64,000 bases of DNA. Source: Cruorifilaria tuberocauda (lineage: Eukaryota; Nematoda; Chromadorea; Rhabditida; Onchocercidae). The notes beneath the pieces are model-generated. The model was given only the letters and a program-made list of their open reading frames with translations. It was not told the DNA's origin and ran no database searches. Below, in pieces: positions 43,115 to 52,635 of this stretch. The stretch covers positions 310,001-374,000 of the forward strand of contig JABVXU010000016.1 in the NCBI GenBank assembly GCA_013365365.1, given 5' to 3'. The position numbers and the translations under genes are program-made. Within the stretch, counting starts at the first letter, position 1, and each line of letters starts with the position of its first letter.

Positions 43115-44209
43115 ATGAGCTTTAACTGTGGTATAATAGGATTGCCGAATATAGGAAAATCTACTTTATTTAATGCACTCACACAATCGAGCGTAGCGGA
43201 AGCTGCAAATTATCCTTTCTGTACCATTAGGCCTAACGCCGGCAAAGTCCCAATAAAAGATCAGCGTTTAAATCAAATTGCAGCAATAGCTGGCTCAGAA
43301 AAGATAATCTACAATCAGTTAGAAGTCATAGATATTGCAGGCTTAGTCAGAGGAGCAAGTAAAGGCGAAGGACTTGGCAATAAATTTCTTAGTTATATTA
43401 GAGAAGTTGATGTCATTGTTCACCTACTTAGGTGTTTTATGGATGACAATATTAACCACGTATATAACAGAGTAGATCCAATATTAGATGCTGAAGTAGT
43501 GGAGATGGAGTTAATCTTAGCAGACATTAATAGCATAGAGAGGAGATTATCTCAATTAAAGAAGGAAACTAAACAAGGTGGTAAAGAACTAAAGAAACAA
43601 CTTGATTTGATGGAGGAAGTTTTATCAACCTTAAAACTCGGTAAACCTGCAAGAATCCTAAGGAATATGGATGAAGCTGAAATGAAACTGCTTCAATTGC
43701 TTACAACAAAACCTGTTATATACGTCTGCAACGTTGAAGATACAAATATCATAACTGGCAATGAACTATCTAGAAAGATAGAAAAAATAGCAAAAGAGAA
43801 CAAGAGTAAATTCTATTGTATTTCAGCAAAACTTGAAGTAGATATTGCAAATCTCAAAGACGAAAAAGAAAAACGGAGTTTTTTATCAGAACTTGGATTA
43901 CAAGAGCCAGGGCTTGATCAAATAGTTCGTATTATATACGAGGTTCTAGATATGATAACTTTTTTTACTGTTGGACCAAAAGAAGCACGAGCTTGGCCAA
44001 TAAAGGCAGGATCAACAGCTGATAGAGCAGCAGGTGTGATTCACACTGATTTTAAGAAAGGTTTTATAAAAGCAGAAACTATAAGCTTTGCAGACTATAT
44101 AAAATATAGAAGTAAATCAGCTTGCAAAAGCGCAGGTAAAACCCGACTTGAAGGTAGAGACTACATCGTGCAAGACGGAGATATAATGTACTTTAGGTTC
44201 AATGTGTAA
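43115..44209 (+). CDS. ychF: Redox-regulated ribosome-binding ATPase YchF
   Basis: The 364-residue Obg-related P-loop protein is of normal length. G1 reads GLPNIGKST (9-17), followed by the YchF-specific ANYPFCTIRPNAG. The G4 position reads CNVED rather than NKXD, which is why the family prefers ATP to GTP. The C-terminal TGS domain includes FFTVGPKEARAWPIKAGSTA and VHTDF-like IHTDFKKGF. YchF binds the ribosome and has been linked to oxidative stress response and start-site choice. It stands alone, converging with glpX. Confidence 0.96.
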   Translation: MSFNCGIIGLPNIGKSTLFNALTQSSVAEAANYPFCTIRPNAGKVPIKDQRLNQIAAIAGSEKIIYNQLEVIDIAGLVRGASKGEGLGNKFLSYIREVDVIVHLLRCFMDDNINHVYNRVDPILDAEVVEMELILADINSIERRLSQLKKETKQGGKELKKQLDLMEEVLSTLKLGKPARILRNMDEAEMKLLQLLTTKPVIYVCNVEDTNIITGNELSRKIEKIAKENKSKFYCISAKLEVDIANLKDEKEKRSFLSELGLQEPGLDQIVRIIYEVLDMITFFTVGPKEARAWPIKAGSTADRAAGVIHTDFKKGFIKAETISFADYIKYRSKSACKSAGKTRLEGRDYIVQDGDIMYFRFNV

Positions 44210-44536
44210 AATGCTAATGCTATAAGAAGATAGGTAATAACAGCATTCTTGTGTGAATATACACTTTCCTCCTTACTTATATGCTTATCTAATCGTATTA
44301 TCGTCTTACCTGACCATCACAATAACTTTAGAGGGAAAACATTTTATTATCTCAACGAGACTTTACTCCTCAAAACTATCATCAAATTTGTACTCATTTA
44401 AAAATTTTCTAGCACTATTACTTCTTGAGAAACACCTCGTCACTCGTGGGTTTCTACGCTATATCACTGTTAACCATCAGATAATAAGTAATACACTGAA
44501 CATCAATTATAGACTATAAGTTCTATTGCAATACTA
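44210..44536. other. Intergenic region between converging ychF and glpX
   Basis: No terminator-like stem with a T-run stands out. An 88-codon open frame at 44253-44519 (plus strand) has no recognisable family, no SD and a Ser/Leu/Tyr-rich composition typical of chance frames in this DNA. Confidence 0.45.
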
Positions 44537-45463
44537 TTAGTATAAATTTTGTATTGTTTCTAGCCTTATAAAGGCATTACGTACAACTATCAAAGAACTA
44601 ATTGAACATGTATCATAACTAAACTTAATTCCATCTATAAGTTCTCCATTTGTCACTCCAGTTGCAATAAATACAGATTCACCTCCTACCATATCTCTTA
44701 TGGTGTAGATTTTTTCTAAATCATCAATATTCAAACTTTTTGCTCTTTCTTTTAATTCATCTGTATCAAATACTAACCTTCCCTCTATTTGTCCTCCGAC
44801 TGAATTGAGTGCTGCAGCTGTTAATATCCCTTCTGGCGCCCCTCCTGTTCCAATATACATGTCATGTCCGCCGTTCACCAATGAAACTACAGCAGCAATA
44901 TCACCATCATCTATTAGCTTAACTTTTGCTTTTAATTTCCTAATTCTTGCTATTAATTCATTATGCCTTTCACGTTTAAGTACAGTTACTACAAGATCAC
45001 TTATTTCACACCCTTTTGCTCTAGCTAGGTTGACTAAGTTTTTTTCAACACTATTTCTTAATGAAACTACACCTTCTGGCAGATTTTTCCCTACTGCTAC
45101 TTTTTCCATATAAACGTCAGGTGTGTGTAAAAAATTACCCTTTTCTGTTGCAGCAAGAACTGACATTGCTCCTTGTTTGTGATGAGCACAGATTGTAGTA
45201 CCCTCAAGTGGATCAACTGCAATGTCAATCTCAGGACCATTACCTGTACCAACCACCTCACCAGAATATAACATCGGCGCTTTATCTCTCTCACCCTCAC
45301 CAACAATAATTTTACCGCTTATTTCTATCGAATTCAGCACTGTCCGCATTGCATCAACTGCAACTTGATCAGCTTCTTTCTCATTACCTGACCCTGCTAA
45401 TTTATATGCAGCAAGTGCTGCAGTTTCGGTTGCCTTAACTAATTTGTAAGCTAAGTCCTTCAT
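44537..45463 (-). CDS. glpX: Fructose-1,6-bisphosphatase, class II (GlpX)
   Basis: The 308-residue enzyme removes the 1-phosphate from fructose-1,6-bisphosphate, the committed gluconeogenic step. Motifs include GEGERDKAPML, VDPLEGTTICA (metal and substrate site) and the GTGGAPEGILTAAAL string. Length is normal for the short class II form. With PPDK about 900 bp upstream on the same strand and malic enzyme elsewhere in the window, it supports one-way carbon flow from organic acids to sugar phosphates. Confidence 0.95.
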   Translation of the reverse strand: MKDLAYKLVKATETAALAAYKLAGSGNEKEADQVAVDAMRTVLNSIEISGKIIVGEGERDKAPMLYSGEVVGTGNGPEIDIAVDPLEGTTICAHHKQGAMSVLAATEKGNFLHTPDVYMEKVAVGKNLPEGVVSLRNSVEKNLVNLARAKGCEISDLVVTVLKRERHNELIARIRKLKAKVKLIDDGDIAAVVSLVNGGHDMYIGTGGAPEGILTAAALNSVGGQIEGRLVFDTDELKERAKSLNIDDLEKIYTIRDMVGGESVFIATGVTNGELIDGIKFSYDTCSISSLIVVRNAFIRLETIQNLY

Positions 45464-46358
45464 AATTTATTTATGAATCAAAAGCATTCAAAATATATAT
45501 TATACCATCTGAAATTTCAAGATTATCTGACTTACTATATGATCTGAGTCAATAGACATAGCAATATGTGGCAAGGTTTGATATGACTGACAGTTTTATT
45601 CAAAAAAAAAATAAAGGAAATTATAGATTGAAGCTAAGAATTAGCAATTCATGAGTTTTATGAAAATAATCAAAGGAGATGATGTTTTAGAAATTAATGC
45701 TCTGAACACGTGAGTTACAAAAGGGAGCCCAAGCAGGGCTATCATAATAAGCAATTAGGTGATATTCTATAAAGAAAACAAGCTAAAATTATAAGTTCGA
45801 TTTAACGAAAGAAATATAGTTGACATTAAAAATAACTCTATGTGAGATCTTTTAAGAATAGAGTTAAATTCCTATTTGAGAAAGAGTTTAGAGTAGCATA
45901 TAGCATAAATTAATTTGTGATTGTCATTCAAAACTAATACTTTAAAGTTTCTCATAATCCTAAAAAGAGGAGCAACTATTACTAACATAACTAAAGCAAA
46001 AAGAAATGTACTAGAGAAGCTGAAGAGAATAAATCTATATTATATTCTTTGTTTATTACTAATGGCAGTATCATTAATATACTAATACTAAGCACACTAC
46101 TATAAACATAGATAAAGAAGATCAAAGCTAAACCTATGGAGAATTGTATAGATTCTATCAGGTAATAAAGGATTGACATACTATAAGCTACTCTTGCCAA
46201 AGCAATTCTACAGCATGATAACTTCAATACATCATAATGACCAAAAAAGACTTAATATGCGAATCAGCAACAAAAATGGTAGAATATACAAGTAATCTGG
46301 AACTAGATTGTTACTACTTTAACTCCAACATTAGATTATACATAAAAATACTACATTG
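45464..46358. other. 0.9 kb intergenic region between ppdK and glpX
   Basis: On the plus strand one frame from ATG 45651 runs 81 codons to 45896 with four internal stops and protein-like content (KIIKGDDVLEINALNT, VIFYKENKLKL, RFNERNIVDIKN), a possible decayed gene. On the minus strand 45991-46227 is a 78-codon hydrophobic frame with only a TTG start; I do not call it a gene. Confidence 0.35.
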
Positions 46359-49040
46359 CTAAGCTGTAGAATGTGAAATGCATTTAGATTTAACACTAAA
46401 CTGTGCTGCTACTAATTTTGCAACTGGTACTCTATAAGGTGAACATGAAACATAATCCATACCTGATTTTATAAAAAATTCTATAGACCGTGGATCTGCA
46501 CCATGCTCTCCACACACACCAAGCTTAATTTCCTTACGCATTTTTTTGCCTCTTTCGATAGCTATTTTTATTAGTTTGCCTACTCCTTCAACATCAAGAA
46601 CTTCAAATGGATCTTCCTCAAGGATACTACTTTTCTTATATGAGTCAAGAAAATTTACTGAATCATCTCTTGAAAGTCCCATAGTTGTTTGTGTTAAATC
46701 GTTAGTACCAAAACTAAAAAATTCTGCATGTTGTGCCAATTTATCACCAATTAATGCTGCTCGTGGCAGTTCTATCATTGTTCCAATTGAATAAGTCTTA
46801 CCTAGTGGTGACCTTTCATCGCATGATGTAGGAGTCTGTGTTTGAATCTTAGCTAGAATGCTAGAAGATTCTTTCTTTACTAACTCACATATTAAAATAA
46901 ACTCTCTTTCATCCATGACGAAAGGAATCATAATCTCAGGTATAACTTCTATCTTTTTCTCGTCTTTTATCTCATTTGCAGCATTAAGTATTGCCCTAAC
47001 TTGCATGGTATATATTTCTGGATAGGAAATAGCAAGTCTACAACCTCGGTGACCAAGCATTGGATTCTTTTCTGATAGCTGAGCTATTTTATTCCTTATT
47101 GCCTCAACAGGCTTGCTTAGTGATTCAGCAATCCTCTCTATAACAGATTGATCATTAGGCAAAAACTCATGTAGAGGTGGATCAAGCAGGCGTATAGTGA
47201 TTTCACTGCCACCCATAATAGAAAATATTTCCTTGAAATCGGATTTTTGCATTTCTTCTAGTCTGCTTAATGCATTAGCTCTTTCATTTTCATCATCAGC
47301 TATTATCAGTTTTTGAATAGATTCGATCCTATCACGGACAAAAAACATATGCTCTGTACGACATAAACCTATGCCTTCTGCTCCAAATTCTTTAGCAACC
47401 CTCGCATCCTTTGGGGTGTCAGCATTCGCCCTTATTTTGATTGTTTTGATTTCATCTAACCAATCAATTATTGTTCTTAATTCTTGGGATAATCTAGGTA
47501 AAACTGTAGGGAGAATGCCAAGCATCACTTCACCTGTTCCACCGTTAATAGTAATTGGTTCACCTTTATTTACTTTTATATTTCCTACAGAAAAGAAATT
47601 CCCCCCTTTATCGAGATATAATCCATTTACGCTACAAATACACGGCTTGCCCATTCCCCTTGTAACAACAGCAGCGTGTGAAGTCATCCCTCCTCGCGCC
47701 GTTATTATACCGCTTGCAGCATTCATTCCATGAATATCTTCAGAGCTTGTCTCTGACCTTACCAAAATTACTTTTTTACCTTGCTCCACAGCCTTCTCTG
47801 CGTCACTTGCACTAAATACTATATAACCTGAAGCAACACCTGGAGAGGCTGGTAATCCTTTCCCTATTGTTTTGTGATCACATTTAACATCAAGAACCGG
47901 GTGCAATAAACTATCAAAAATTTTTGGATTAATTTTCAATATCCCTTCTCCTTTTGTAATCACTCCCTCATTTACCATATCTACTATTATACGGACAGTA
48001 GCTTCAGGTGTGCGTTTGCCAGACCTAGTCTGTAAAATCCACAATTTACCGTCTTGAACAGTAAACTCGATATCCTGCATATCCTTATAGTGCACTTCAA
48101 GCTTTTTACATATATCACACAATTCTTGGTATACACTTGGCATTAACTTTTCCATAGTATCTTTCTTCTCCCCATTAATAGGCATAGGTGTATAAACACC
48201 AGAAACAACATCTTCACCCTGTGCATTGATCAAAAATTCACCAAAAAATTCCTTCGTTCCAGTCAAGGGATTACGAGTAAATATCACACCAGTTGCAGAA
48301 TTATTATTTAAATTACCAAAAACCATTGCTTGCACATTGACTGCGGTTCCAATGGTTTCAGAAATGTTATTTATTCTCCTATAGGAGACAGCCCTATCAT
48401 TCTTCCAAGAAGAAAATACTGCATTTACTGAGTTAAGCAATTGCTCCTCAACATTCTGTGGGAAATGTTTCTCAGTTTTTTCATATATTATCTTTTTAAA
48501 AAGATCAATAAACTTCTTTAAAATGTCAGTACTAAAATCGGCTAAACTTTTTGCTCCTCTTTTTTGTCCCTCATTATCAATGACACTTTGAAATAAGTGA
48601 TAATCAAGCTGCATTACAATACTAGAATACATCATGATAAAACGGCAATAGCTGTCATAGGCGAAATGTTCTCCATTTTTCCTTGCAAGCCCTACAACAG
48701 TTGTGTCATTCAAACCAACATTTAGAATTGTATCAAGCATACCTGGCATGGAATTTACACTACCAGATCTTATAGAAACCAGTAAAGGATTGTCTGAGTT
48801 TCCGAAACCACAACCAACATCACTTTCAAGCATTACAACATATCTTTTGATTTCGTTACGCAGGTTGTCAGATATTCCATGTTTACAAGCGAAAATAGGG
48901 ATTGTAAAACCAGGAGGAACAGGAATATCAATGTTACACATCTCAGCTAAATTTGCACCTTTCCCTCCTAGAAGATTTCTCATTTCTGCACTGCCTTCAC
49001 ATTTATTCCTACTAAAGTAATATATCAACTTTTCTTTCAT
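46359..49040 (-). CDS. ppdK: Pyruvate, phosphate dikinase
   Basis: The 893-residue enzyme interconverts pyruvate and phosphoenolpyruvate with ATP and phosphate. Domains in order: N-terminal ATP-grasp part (LLGGKGANLAEM, SVRSGS-like SIRSGSVNSMPGMLDT), the phosphohistidine domain (GGMTSHAAVVTRGMGKPC with the swinging His), and the C-terminal PEP/pyruvate barrel (SFGTNDLTQTT, GVCGEHGADP). ATG 49040 (MKEKLIYYFSR) was chosen; a frame extends to 49133 but those 31 residues are not PPDK-like. In this family PPDK feeds gluconeogenesis from pyruvate, here supplied by malic enzyme, with GlpX downstream. Confidence 0.95.
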   Translation of the reverse strand: MKEKLIYYFSRNKCEGSAEMRNLLGGKGANLAEMCNIDIPVPPGFTIPIFACKHGISDNLRNEIKRYVVMLESDVGCGFGNSDNPLLVSIRSGSVNSMPGMLDTILNVGLNDTTVVGLARKNGEHFAYDSYCRFIMMYSSIVMQLDYHLFQSVIDNEGQKRGAKSLADFSTDILKKFIDLFKKIIYEKTEKHFPQNVEEQLLNSVNAVFSSWKNDRAVSYRRINNISETIGTAVNVQAMVFGNLNNNSATGVIFTRNPLTGTKEFFGEFLINAQGEDVVSGVYTPMPINGEKKDTMEKLMPSVYQELCDICKKLEVHYKDMQDIEFTVQDGKLWILQTRSGKRTPEATVRIIVDMVNEGVITKGEGILKINPKIFDSLLHPVLDVKCDHKTIGKGLPASPGVASGYIVFSASDAEKAVEQGKKVILVRSETSSEDIHGMNAASGIITARGGMTSHAAVVTRGMGKPCICSVNGLYLDKGGNFFSVGNIKVNKGEPITINGGTGEVMLGILPTVLPRLSQELRTIIDWLDEIKTIKIRANADTPKDARVAKEFGAEGIGLCRTEHMFFVRDRIESIQKLIIADDENERANALSRLEEMQKSDFKEIFSIMGGSEITIRLLDPPLHEFLPNDQSVIERIAESLSKPVEAIRNKIAQLSEKNPMLGHRGCRLAISYPEIYTMQVRAILNAANEIKDEKKIEVIPEIMIPFVMDEREFILICELVKKESSSILAKIQTQTPTSCDERSPLGKTYSIGTMIELPRAALIGDKLAQHAEFFSFGTNDLTQTTMGLSRDDSVNFLDSYKKSSILEEDPFEVLDVEGVGKLIKIAIERGKKMRKEIKLGVCGEHGADPRSIEFFIKSGMDYVSCSPYRVPVAKLVAAQFSVKSKCISHSTA

Positions 49041-49133
49041 CTTGCCTTTATTGACAAATACATTATATACATGACTCCAATAAGTTTTCCTGAACTTAAA
49101 ATCATATGTAATAAATTTTACAAAATCTAGCAA

Positions 49134-49555
49134 CAGTGTTCCCTACAATAAAACCAGCAAAGTAAAGCATAAAATATTGAACAACTATCAATAGAAATAT
49201 ATGATATAAAACATTTTAAAGACTTTTTTGACTTTTTCAAAGTCAATTGATATATACAATTACTTATATGCAAAAAACATTATGCACTAAAAGTGATAAA
49301 AACCTTCTCATTCATTTCTCTAATTGTGTTTCTAGGCTAGAATATCTTAATATGAAACTCAGCACTTCAATTTTCTAGCTATTTAGGTTCTAAAAATTTC
49401 TGCAAGAAATAGAGTATTGTTGGTATTTCCTGCAAGAACTCCACAAAACTAGGTGTATTACAGAGATGTAGTTTAATATCAAACGATTCTGTTTGAAAGC
49501 ATACTCAATACTATACTGTTAAAACTTATTCGAACTAAATCAAGGAGAAAGGGAA
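49134..49555. other. Intergenic region upstream of ppdK
   Basis: Non-coding; presumably holds the ppdK promoter and leader. A repeated CTGCAAGAA motif occurs twice near 49400-49435. Nothing else seen. Confidence 0.4.
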
Positions 49556-49885
49556 ATGATTTTCAAATCCCAAAAATTACCCTTATAGTTATTCCTGGGT
49601 GCATTATCTTTCCAAAATAATGAGAATGTTGAAAAATACGAAAAGAGTGGCATTATTTTTCAGTATTCAGCAAAAGAAAAAACCTAAGTAGTACATGAAC
49701 AAAGAAAAAACATCCAATGAATAAGATATCTGTTTCTGTTTAAAATCTACTGAAATGCCAAAGGGCAGGAAAAGAAAAGGTTAAACAAGCAATTAAAAAT
49801 GCACTTAATACCTACACTTCTAGATATTAGAAGCAAAATTGCTACCCCTCTGTCAAGGAGAGAAGACATGATAGATCAAATCTAG
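49556..49885 (+). pseudogene. Probable decayed small exported protein gene
   Basis: An ATG at 49556 follows a good SD (AAGGAG, about 9 bases upstream). It opens a frame of 109 codons broken by four stops (first at 49586). Translation begins like a signal peptide (MIFKSQKLPL, stop, LFLGALSF) followed by polar sequence such as NNENVEKYEKSGIIFQYSA and later KKRLNKQLKMHLIPTL. The strong SD with signal-like start suggests a former gene rather than chance. I do not recognise the family. Confidence 0.4.
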
Positions 49886-49958
49886 GTTAAAAAAGCAAAT
49901 TGCTAGATTCTAGCATTATTTACTAGTGTCATGGTATCAATTTTCCAAAAATCTTCTA

Positions 49959-50933
49959 TTAAGCACGATAAAGAAAATCATTTATAATTGCCATTGCAAC
50001 AAGTGTTGAAACCTGATATGCCTTATGATTTAGTAAATAGAAGCTTTTACCTGACTCTACAATAAGAGCTTCTGGGTGACTCCGAAAGAAAATATTACTA
50101 TACTTATCTTCAATAGCCTCTATTACTCCATTACTAGAAAATGCTGCAACTTTATATCCAAGTAACTCTAACTTTCTTCTATTTTCTGATGTATTGCTTA
50201 CTTCTCCTGAATCGGTATCTGGAAGATATATTGAAAACCATCCATTCTCATCAGGTGGTAAAAATTTAGCTACAACTTTTGCTAAGCGGCTATTTGGGAT
50301 TATCTTTATCTGCTTGAGAGGAATATTTTTTTGCTGTAGATTAGGCACTGACTTTGAGCGAGAGACTTTTCCCTCCTTAACTGCAAGGCTATCTACATTC
50401 ACTACTTCAACTCCCTTTGTATTTACAATGTTTCGCAAACTACCACATATACCAAGTAAGTGAATTGCAGGATTGTTATCTACTATTCTCATGATAGCTT
50501 CAGTAACAACCTGACTGCAAGAAGTATGAGAAAAAAATTTTGAGCATAAATTGCAATAATTTCCTGAAATAAGTATCCTATTTATTTTCTGTTCCTCAAT
50601 AAACTCTTCAACTTTAACTTTCACTTCATCCAACACAAGATGATTTCCTGCTGATACTTCATCTTGACCTTGCTTTGCAGGACTAAATAGCTCTTCTTGG
50701 ATTTTCTTATGGGTTATTATCTTACCGTAATCTATCAGTACAGTTTTAATACCCCAATCATTAAATACTTTATAGATATGTTTTGATAAATCAACTTCAC
50801 GTAAATGTGTTTTTTCATCTATTTCTAACAAACCAACAACTATACCTCTATTTACTGGTGGCAAGCTCTTGCTAGAGTTTGCATGAGAGATGTTGCTGAA
50901 TAGTAAAATTACACCTAATAAGACATTAAGCAC
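49959..50933 (-). CDS. Secreted class I glutamine amidotransferase-like protein (peptidase C26 type)
   Basis: The 324-residue protein has a signal peptide (about 1-18) and a class I amidotransferase-like fold. The nucleophile elbow reads LLGICGS with Cys163, and the catalytic pair is in FFRSHPEAL (His286, Glu288), preceded by SSNGVIEAIED as in gamma-glutamyl-GABA hydrolases (PuuD). So the Cys-His-Glu triad appears intact. A charged insert of about 40 residues (185-225) separates the two motifs. Family members hydrolyse gamma-glutamyl bonds. Here the enzyme would act in the periplasm or outside the cell, which is unusual. Substrate unknown; the gene stands alone, upstream of tRNA-Phe on the genome but in the same orientation. 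Confidence 0.75.
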   Translation of the reverse strand: MLNVLLGVILLFSNISHANSSKSLPPVNRGIVVGLLEIDEKTHLREVDLSKHIYKVFNDWGIKTVLIDYGKIITHKKIQEELFSPAKQGQDEVSAGNHLVLDEVKVKVEEFIEEQKINRILISGNYCNLCSKFFSHTSCSQVVTEAIMRIVDNNPAIHLLGICGSLRNIVNTKGVEVVNVDSLAVKEGKVSRSKSVPNLQQKNIPLKQIKIIPNSRLAKVVAKFLPPDENGWFSIYLPDTDSGEVSNTSENRRKLELLGYKVAAFSSNGVIEAIEDKYSNIFFRSHPEALIVESGKSFYLLNHKAYQVSTLVAMAIINDFLYRA

Positions 50934-51042
50934 TTCATTATAATATTTACACTTTACAGGTTATCTAACTTATATCAATATTATTGACATAATGCATAAG
51001 AATATTTCCATTAAAAGAGAAATCTTAATAAAAGGGAGAAAG

Positions 51043-51115
51043 TGGCCTGAGCAGGAATTGAACCAGCGACACAAGGATTTTCAGTCCTTTGCTCTACCAA
51101 CTGAGCTATCAGGCC
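51043..51115 (-). tRNA. tRNA-Phe (GAA)
   Basis: On the minus strand a 73-nt cloverleaf folds with acceptor GGCCTGA / TCAGGCC. It has a D arm with AGCTCAGTTGGTAGAGC, anticodon stem AGGAC / ATCCT-type with anticodon GAA (CTGAAAA), a T arm with GGTTCAATTCC, and discriminator A. The CCA end is not encoded. Confidence 0.96.
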
Positions 51116-51133
51116 AATCGCGTGCTTTCATTC

Positions 51134-51162
51134 TTAGACAAAAATGTTATTATGTCTATTAA
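51134..51162 (+). promoter_or_regulatory. Possible coaD promoter
   Basis: TTAGAC (51134-51139), a 17-base spacer and TATTAA (51157-51162) lie 31 bases upstream of the coaD start. This is a moderate match to sigma-70 consensus, in DNA where such matches are common. Confidence 0.3.
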
Positions 51163-51192
51163 AAGTTTTTATACTTCTCATAAGACTAAAGA

Positions 51193-51705
51193 GTGGCCGT
51201 TGATAATAAAATAGGAATTTACCCTGGTACATTTGACCCTATAACCTTTGGACATATTGATATAATAAAAAGAGCATGTAAATTAGTTGATAAGCTAATA
51301 ATTGGTATTGCAGAAAGTACTAATAAGTATACTACTTTTGATGCAAAACTACGTACAAGTATGACGAAAAATGAAATCAAAAGGTTAGGAATTAGTGCAA
51401 ATGTTGTATCTTTTAATGGGCTGTTAATAAAATTTGCAAAAGAACAAAATGCCTCTGTTATTATTAGAGGGCTCAGAGCAGTATCTGATTTTGATTATGA
51501 GTTTCAAATGAGCTGGGTTAACTATAAACTTCTTCCTGAAATTGAGACTATATTTCTTCTTGCCTCTAAAGAGACACAATTTATTTCATCAAGTTTTGTG
51601 AAAGAAATAGCAAGGCTAGGAGAAAGTGTCAGTAAGTTTGCTCCAGAGAGTGTCCAGGAAGAATTGATTAATCTAATGCAAACAAGAGCAAGAAGTAAAG
51701 AATGA
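51193..51705 (+). CDS. coaD: Phosphopantetheine adenylyltransferase
   Basis: The 170-residue nucleotidyltransferase makes dephospho-CoA from pantetheine phosphate and ATP. The N-terminus IGIYPGTFDPITFGHIDIIKRA holds the TxGH active-site motif. VIIRGLRAVSDFDYEFQMS and the C-terminal ISSSFVKEIARLGESVSKF (ISSTxVRE type) are also present. GTG at 51193 is taken as start; the conserved region begins at residue 6. CHCC zinc-finger gene follows 63 bp downstream. Confidence 0.95.
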   Translation: MAVDNKIGIYPGTFDPITFGHIDIIKRACKLVDKLIIGIAESTNKYTTFDAKLRTSMTKNEIKRLGISANVVSFNGLLIKFAKEQNASVIIRGLRAVSDFDYEFQMSWVNYKLLPEIETIFLLASKETQFISSSFVKEIARLGESVSKFAPESVQEELINLMQTRARSKE

Positions 51706-51768
51706 TATTTATTTTTCACACTAAATATGTATATTTAGCACATAAAATATTATAACTAGAGGAGAAGC

Positions 51769-51987
51769 ATGATAAAAGTGAGGGATAGCATAATAGTTTG
51801 TTGCCGTGGAGATGAGAATGACAGTAGTTTTGGTCATCCATTAATATACCTGTATAAAGAAGGAAGTGAAACATTTTGCCCTTACTGTAATAAGCAAATG
51901 GATGAAGAGCTCAAATCTAAAGGATCTAAATCTGTCAATAAGTGCATCGTGGCAGCAGCTAATAAAAGAGAAAGAATTCATGGATAA
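51769..51987 (+). CDS. CHCC-type zinc-finger protein (NDUFS6-like)
   Basis: The 72-residue protein has the pattern Cys11/Cys12-x-Gly ... His23-Pro24 ... Cys37-Pro-Tyr-Cys40, as in the zf-CHCC family. ETFCPYCNKQ corresponds to the usual CPYCGTRF. Alphaproteobacterial members resemble the mitochondrial complex I subunit NDUFS6, so a role in complex I assembly or stability is likely but inferred. The gene has an SD (AGAGGAG, 9 bases before ATG) and converges with cdsA after 21 bp. Confidence 0.88.
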   Translation: MIKVRDSIIVCCRGDENDSSFGHPLIYLYKEGSETFCPYCNKQMDEELKSKGSKSVNKCIVAAANKRERIHG

Positions 51988-52008
51988 TATTTCATCTTTA
52001 TAAAACAG

Positions 52009-52635
52009 CTACTTTGTATACATAGCAATAAGAGGTGCAGTAAAAATAAAGCCATCCATGCGGTCAAGCATACCTCCATGTCCAGGTATTATACTTCCAC
52101 TATCTTTAACGTTATAAACCCTTTTCACAAGTGATTCAGTAAAATCACCAAGTTGCGCTAAAATAGCAATTACAAGTCCAATCATTGGAGAATAAAAAAC
52201 AGAAAATAGGCCTAAAAATACTGATCCAAAAATTGTGCATACTATTCCAGCTAAGGTTGCACCAAAAAACCCTGCCCAAGTTTTGCCAGGACTAATAATT
52301 GGACAAATTCTAGCTCCACCAAAGTTTTGCCCAAACAGATATGCAGCAATATCTATATTCCAAATAGTTAAGATAAGCCATACTAATGTATGCTTTCCTT
52401 GTTGGAGATTATACAGACATATCAATGAAGCATTTGGTAGTGCAATCAACAACAATGCGAAAACATACAAGACTCTATTCCCACGAGTCAAATTATACCA
52501 TTCAAAAGAAGATAGAACTGCTATCGAAAAAACCAGTAGATAAAACGATAAATCGTTGAAATATATAGCAAAAGAGAATACAAGCAATATCATCATTGAT
52601 GATAGTATTCTAACTACAAAATTGTTATCTTCCAT
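52009..52635 (-). CDS. cdsA: Phosphatidate cytidylyltransferase
   Basis: The integral membrane enzyme (about 207 residues) makes CDP-diacylglycerol from phosphatidate and CTP, the precursor used by PgsA. The C-terminal CDS signature is clear: SLVKRVYNVKDSGSIIPGHGGMLDRMDG. ATG 52635 (MEDNN) was chosen because AGGGAG lies 8-13 bases upstream; ATG 52656 would add seven residues and lengthen the overlap with uppS to 32 nt. With the chosen start the overlap is 11 nt, indicating coupling. The length is short for the family (260-280), with fewer N-terminal helices, as is usual in Rickettsiales. Confidence 0.93.
   Translation of the reverse strand: MEDNNFVVRILSSMMILLVFSFAIYFNDLSFYLLVFSIAVLSSFEWYNLTRGNRVLYVFALLLIALPNASLICLYNLQQGKHTLVWLILTIWNIDIAAYLFGQNFGGARICPIISPGKTWAGFFGATLAGIVCTIFGSVFLGLFSVFYSPMIGLVIAILAQLGDFTESLVKRVYNVKDSGSIIPGHGGMLDRMDGFIFTAPLIAMYTK

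Noticed and set aside
44253..44519. 88-codon plus-strand frame between ychF and glpX
   Set aside because: No SD, no family resemblance, low-complexity Leu/Ser/Tyr content.
45991..46227. 78-codon hydrophobic minus-strand frame between ppdK and glpX
   Set aside because: Only a TTG start without an SD. Hydrophobic frames arise easily from T-rich DNA.
49400..49435. Short repeated CTGCAAGAA motif
   Set aside because: Only two copies of nine bases; too short to separate from chance.
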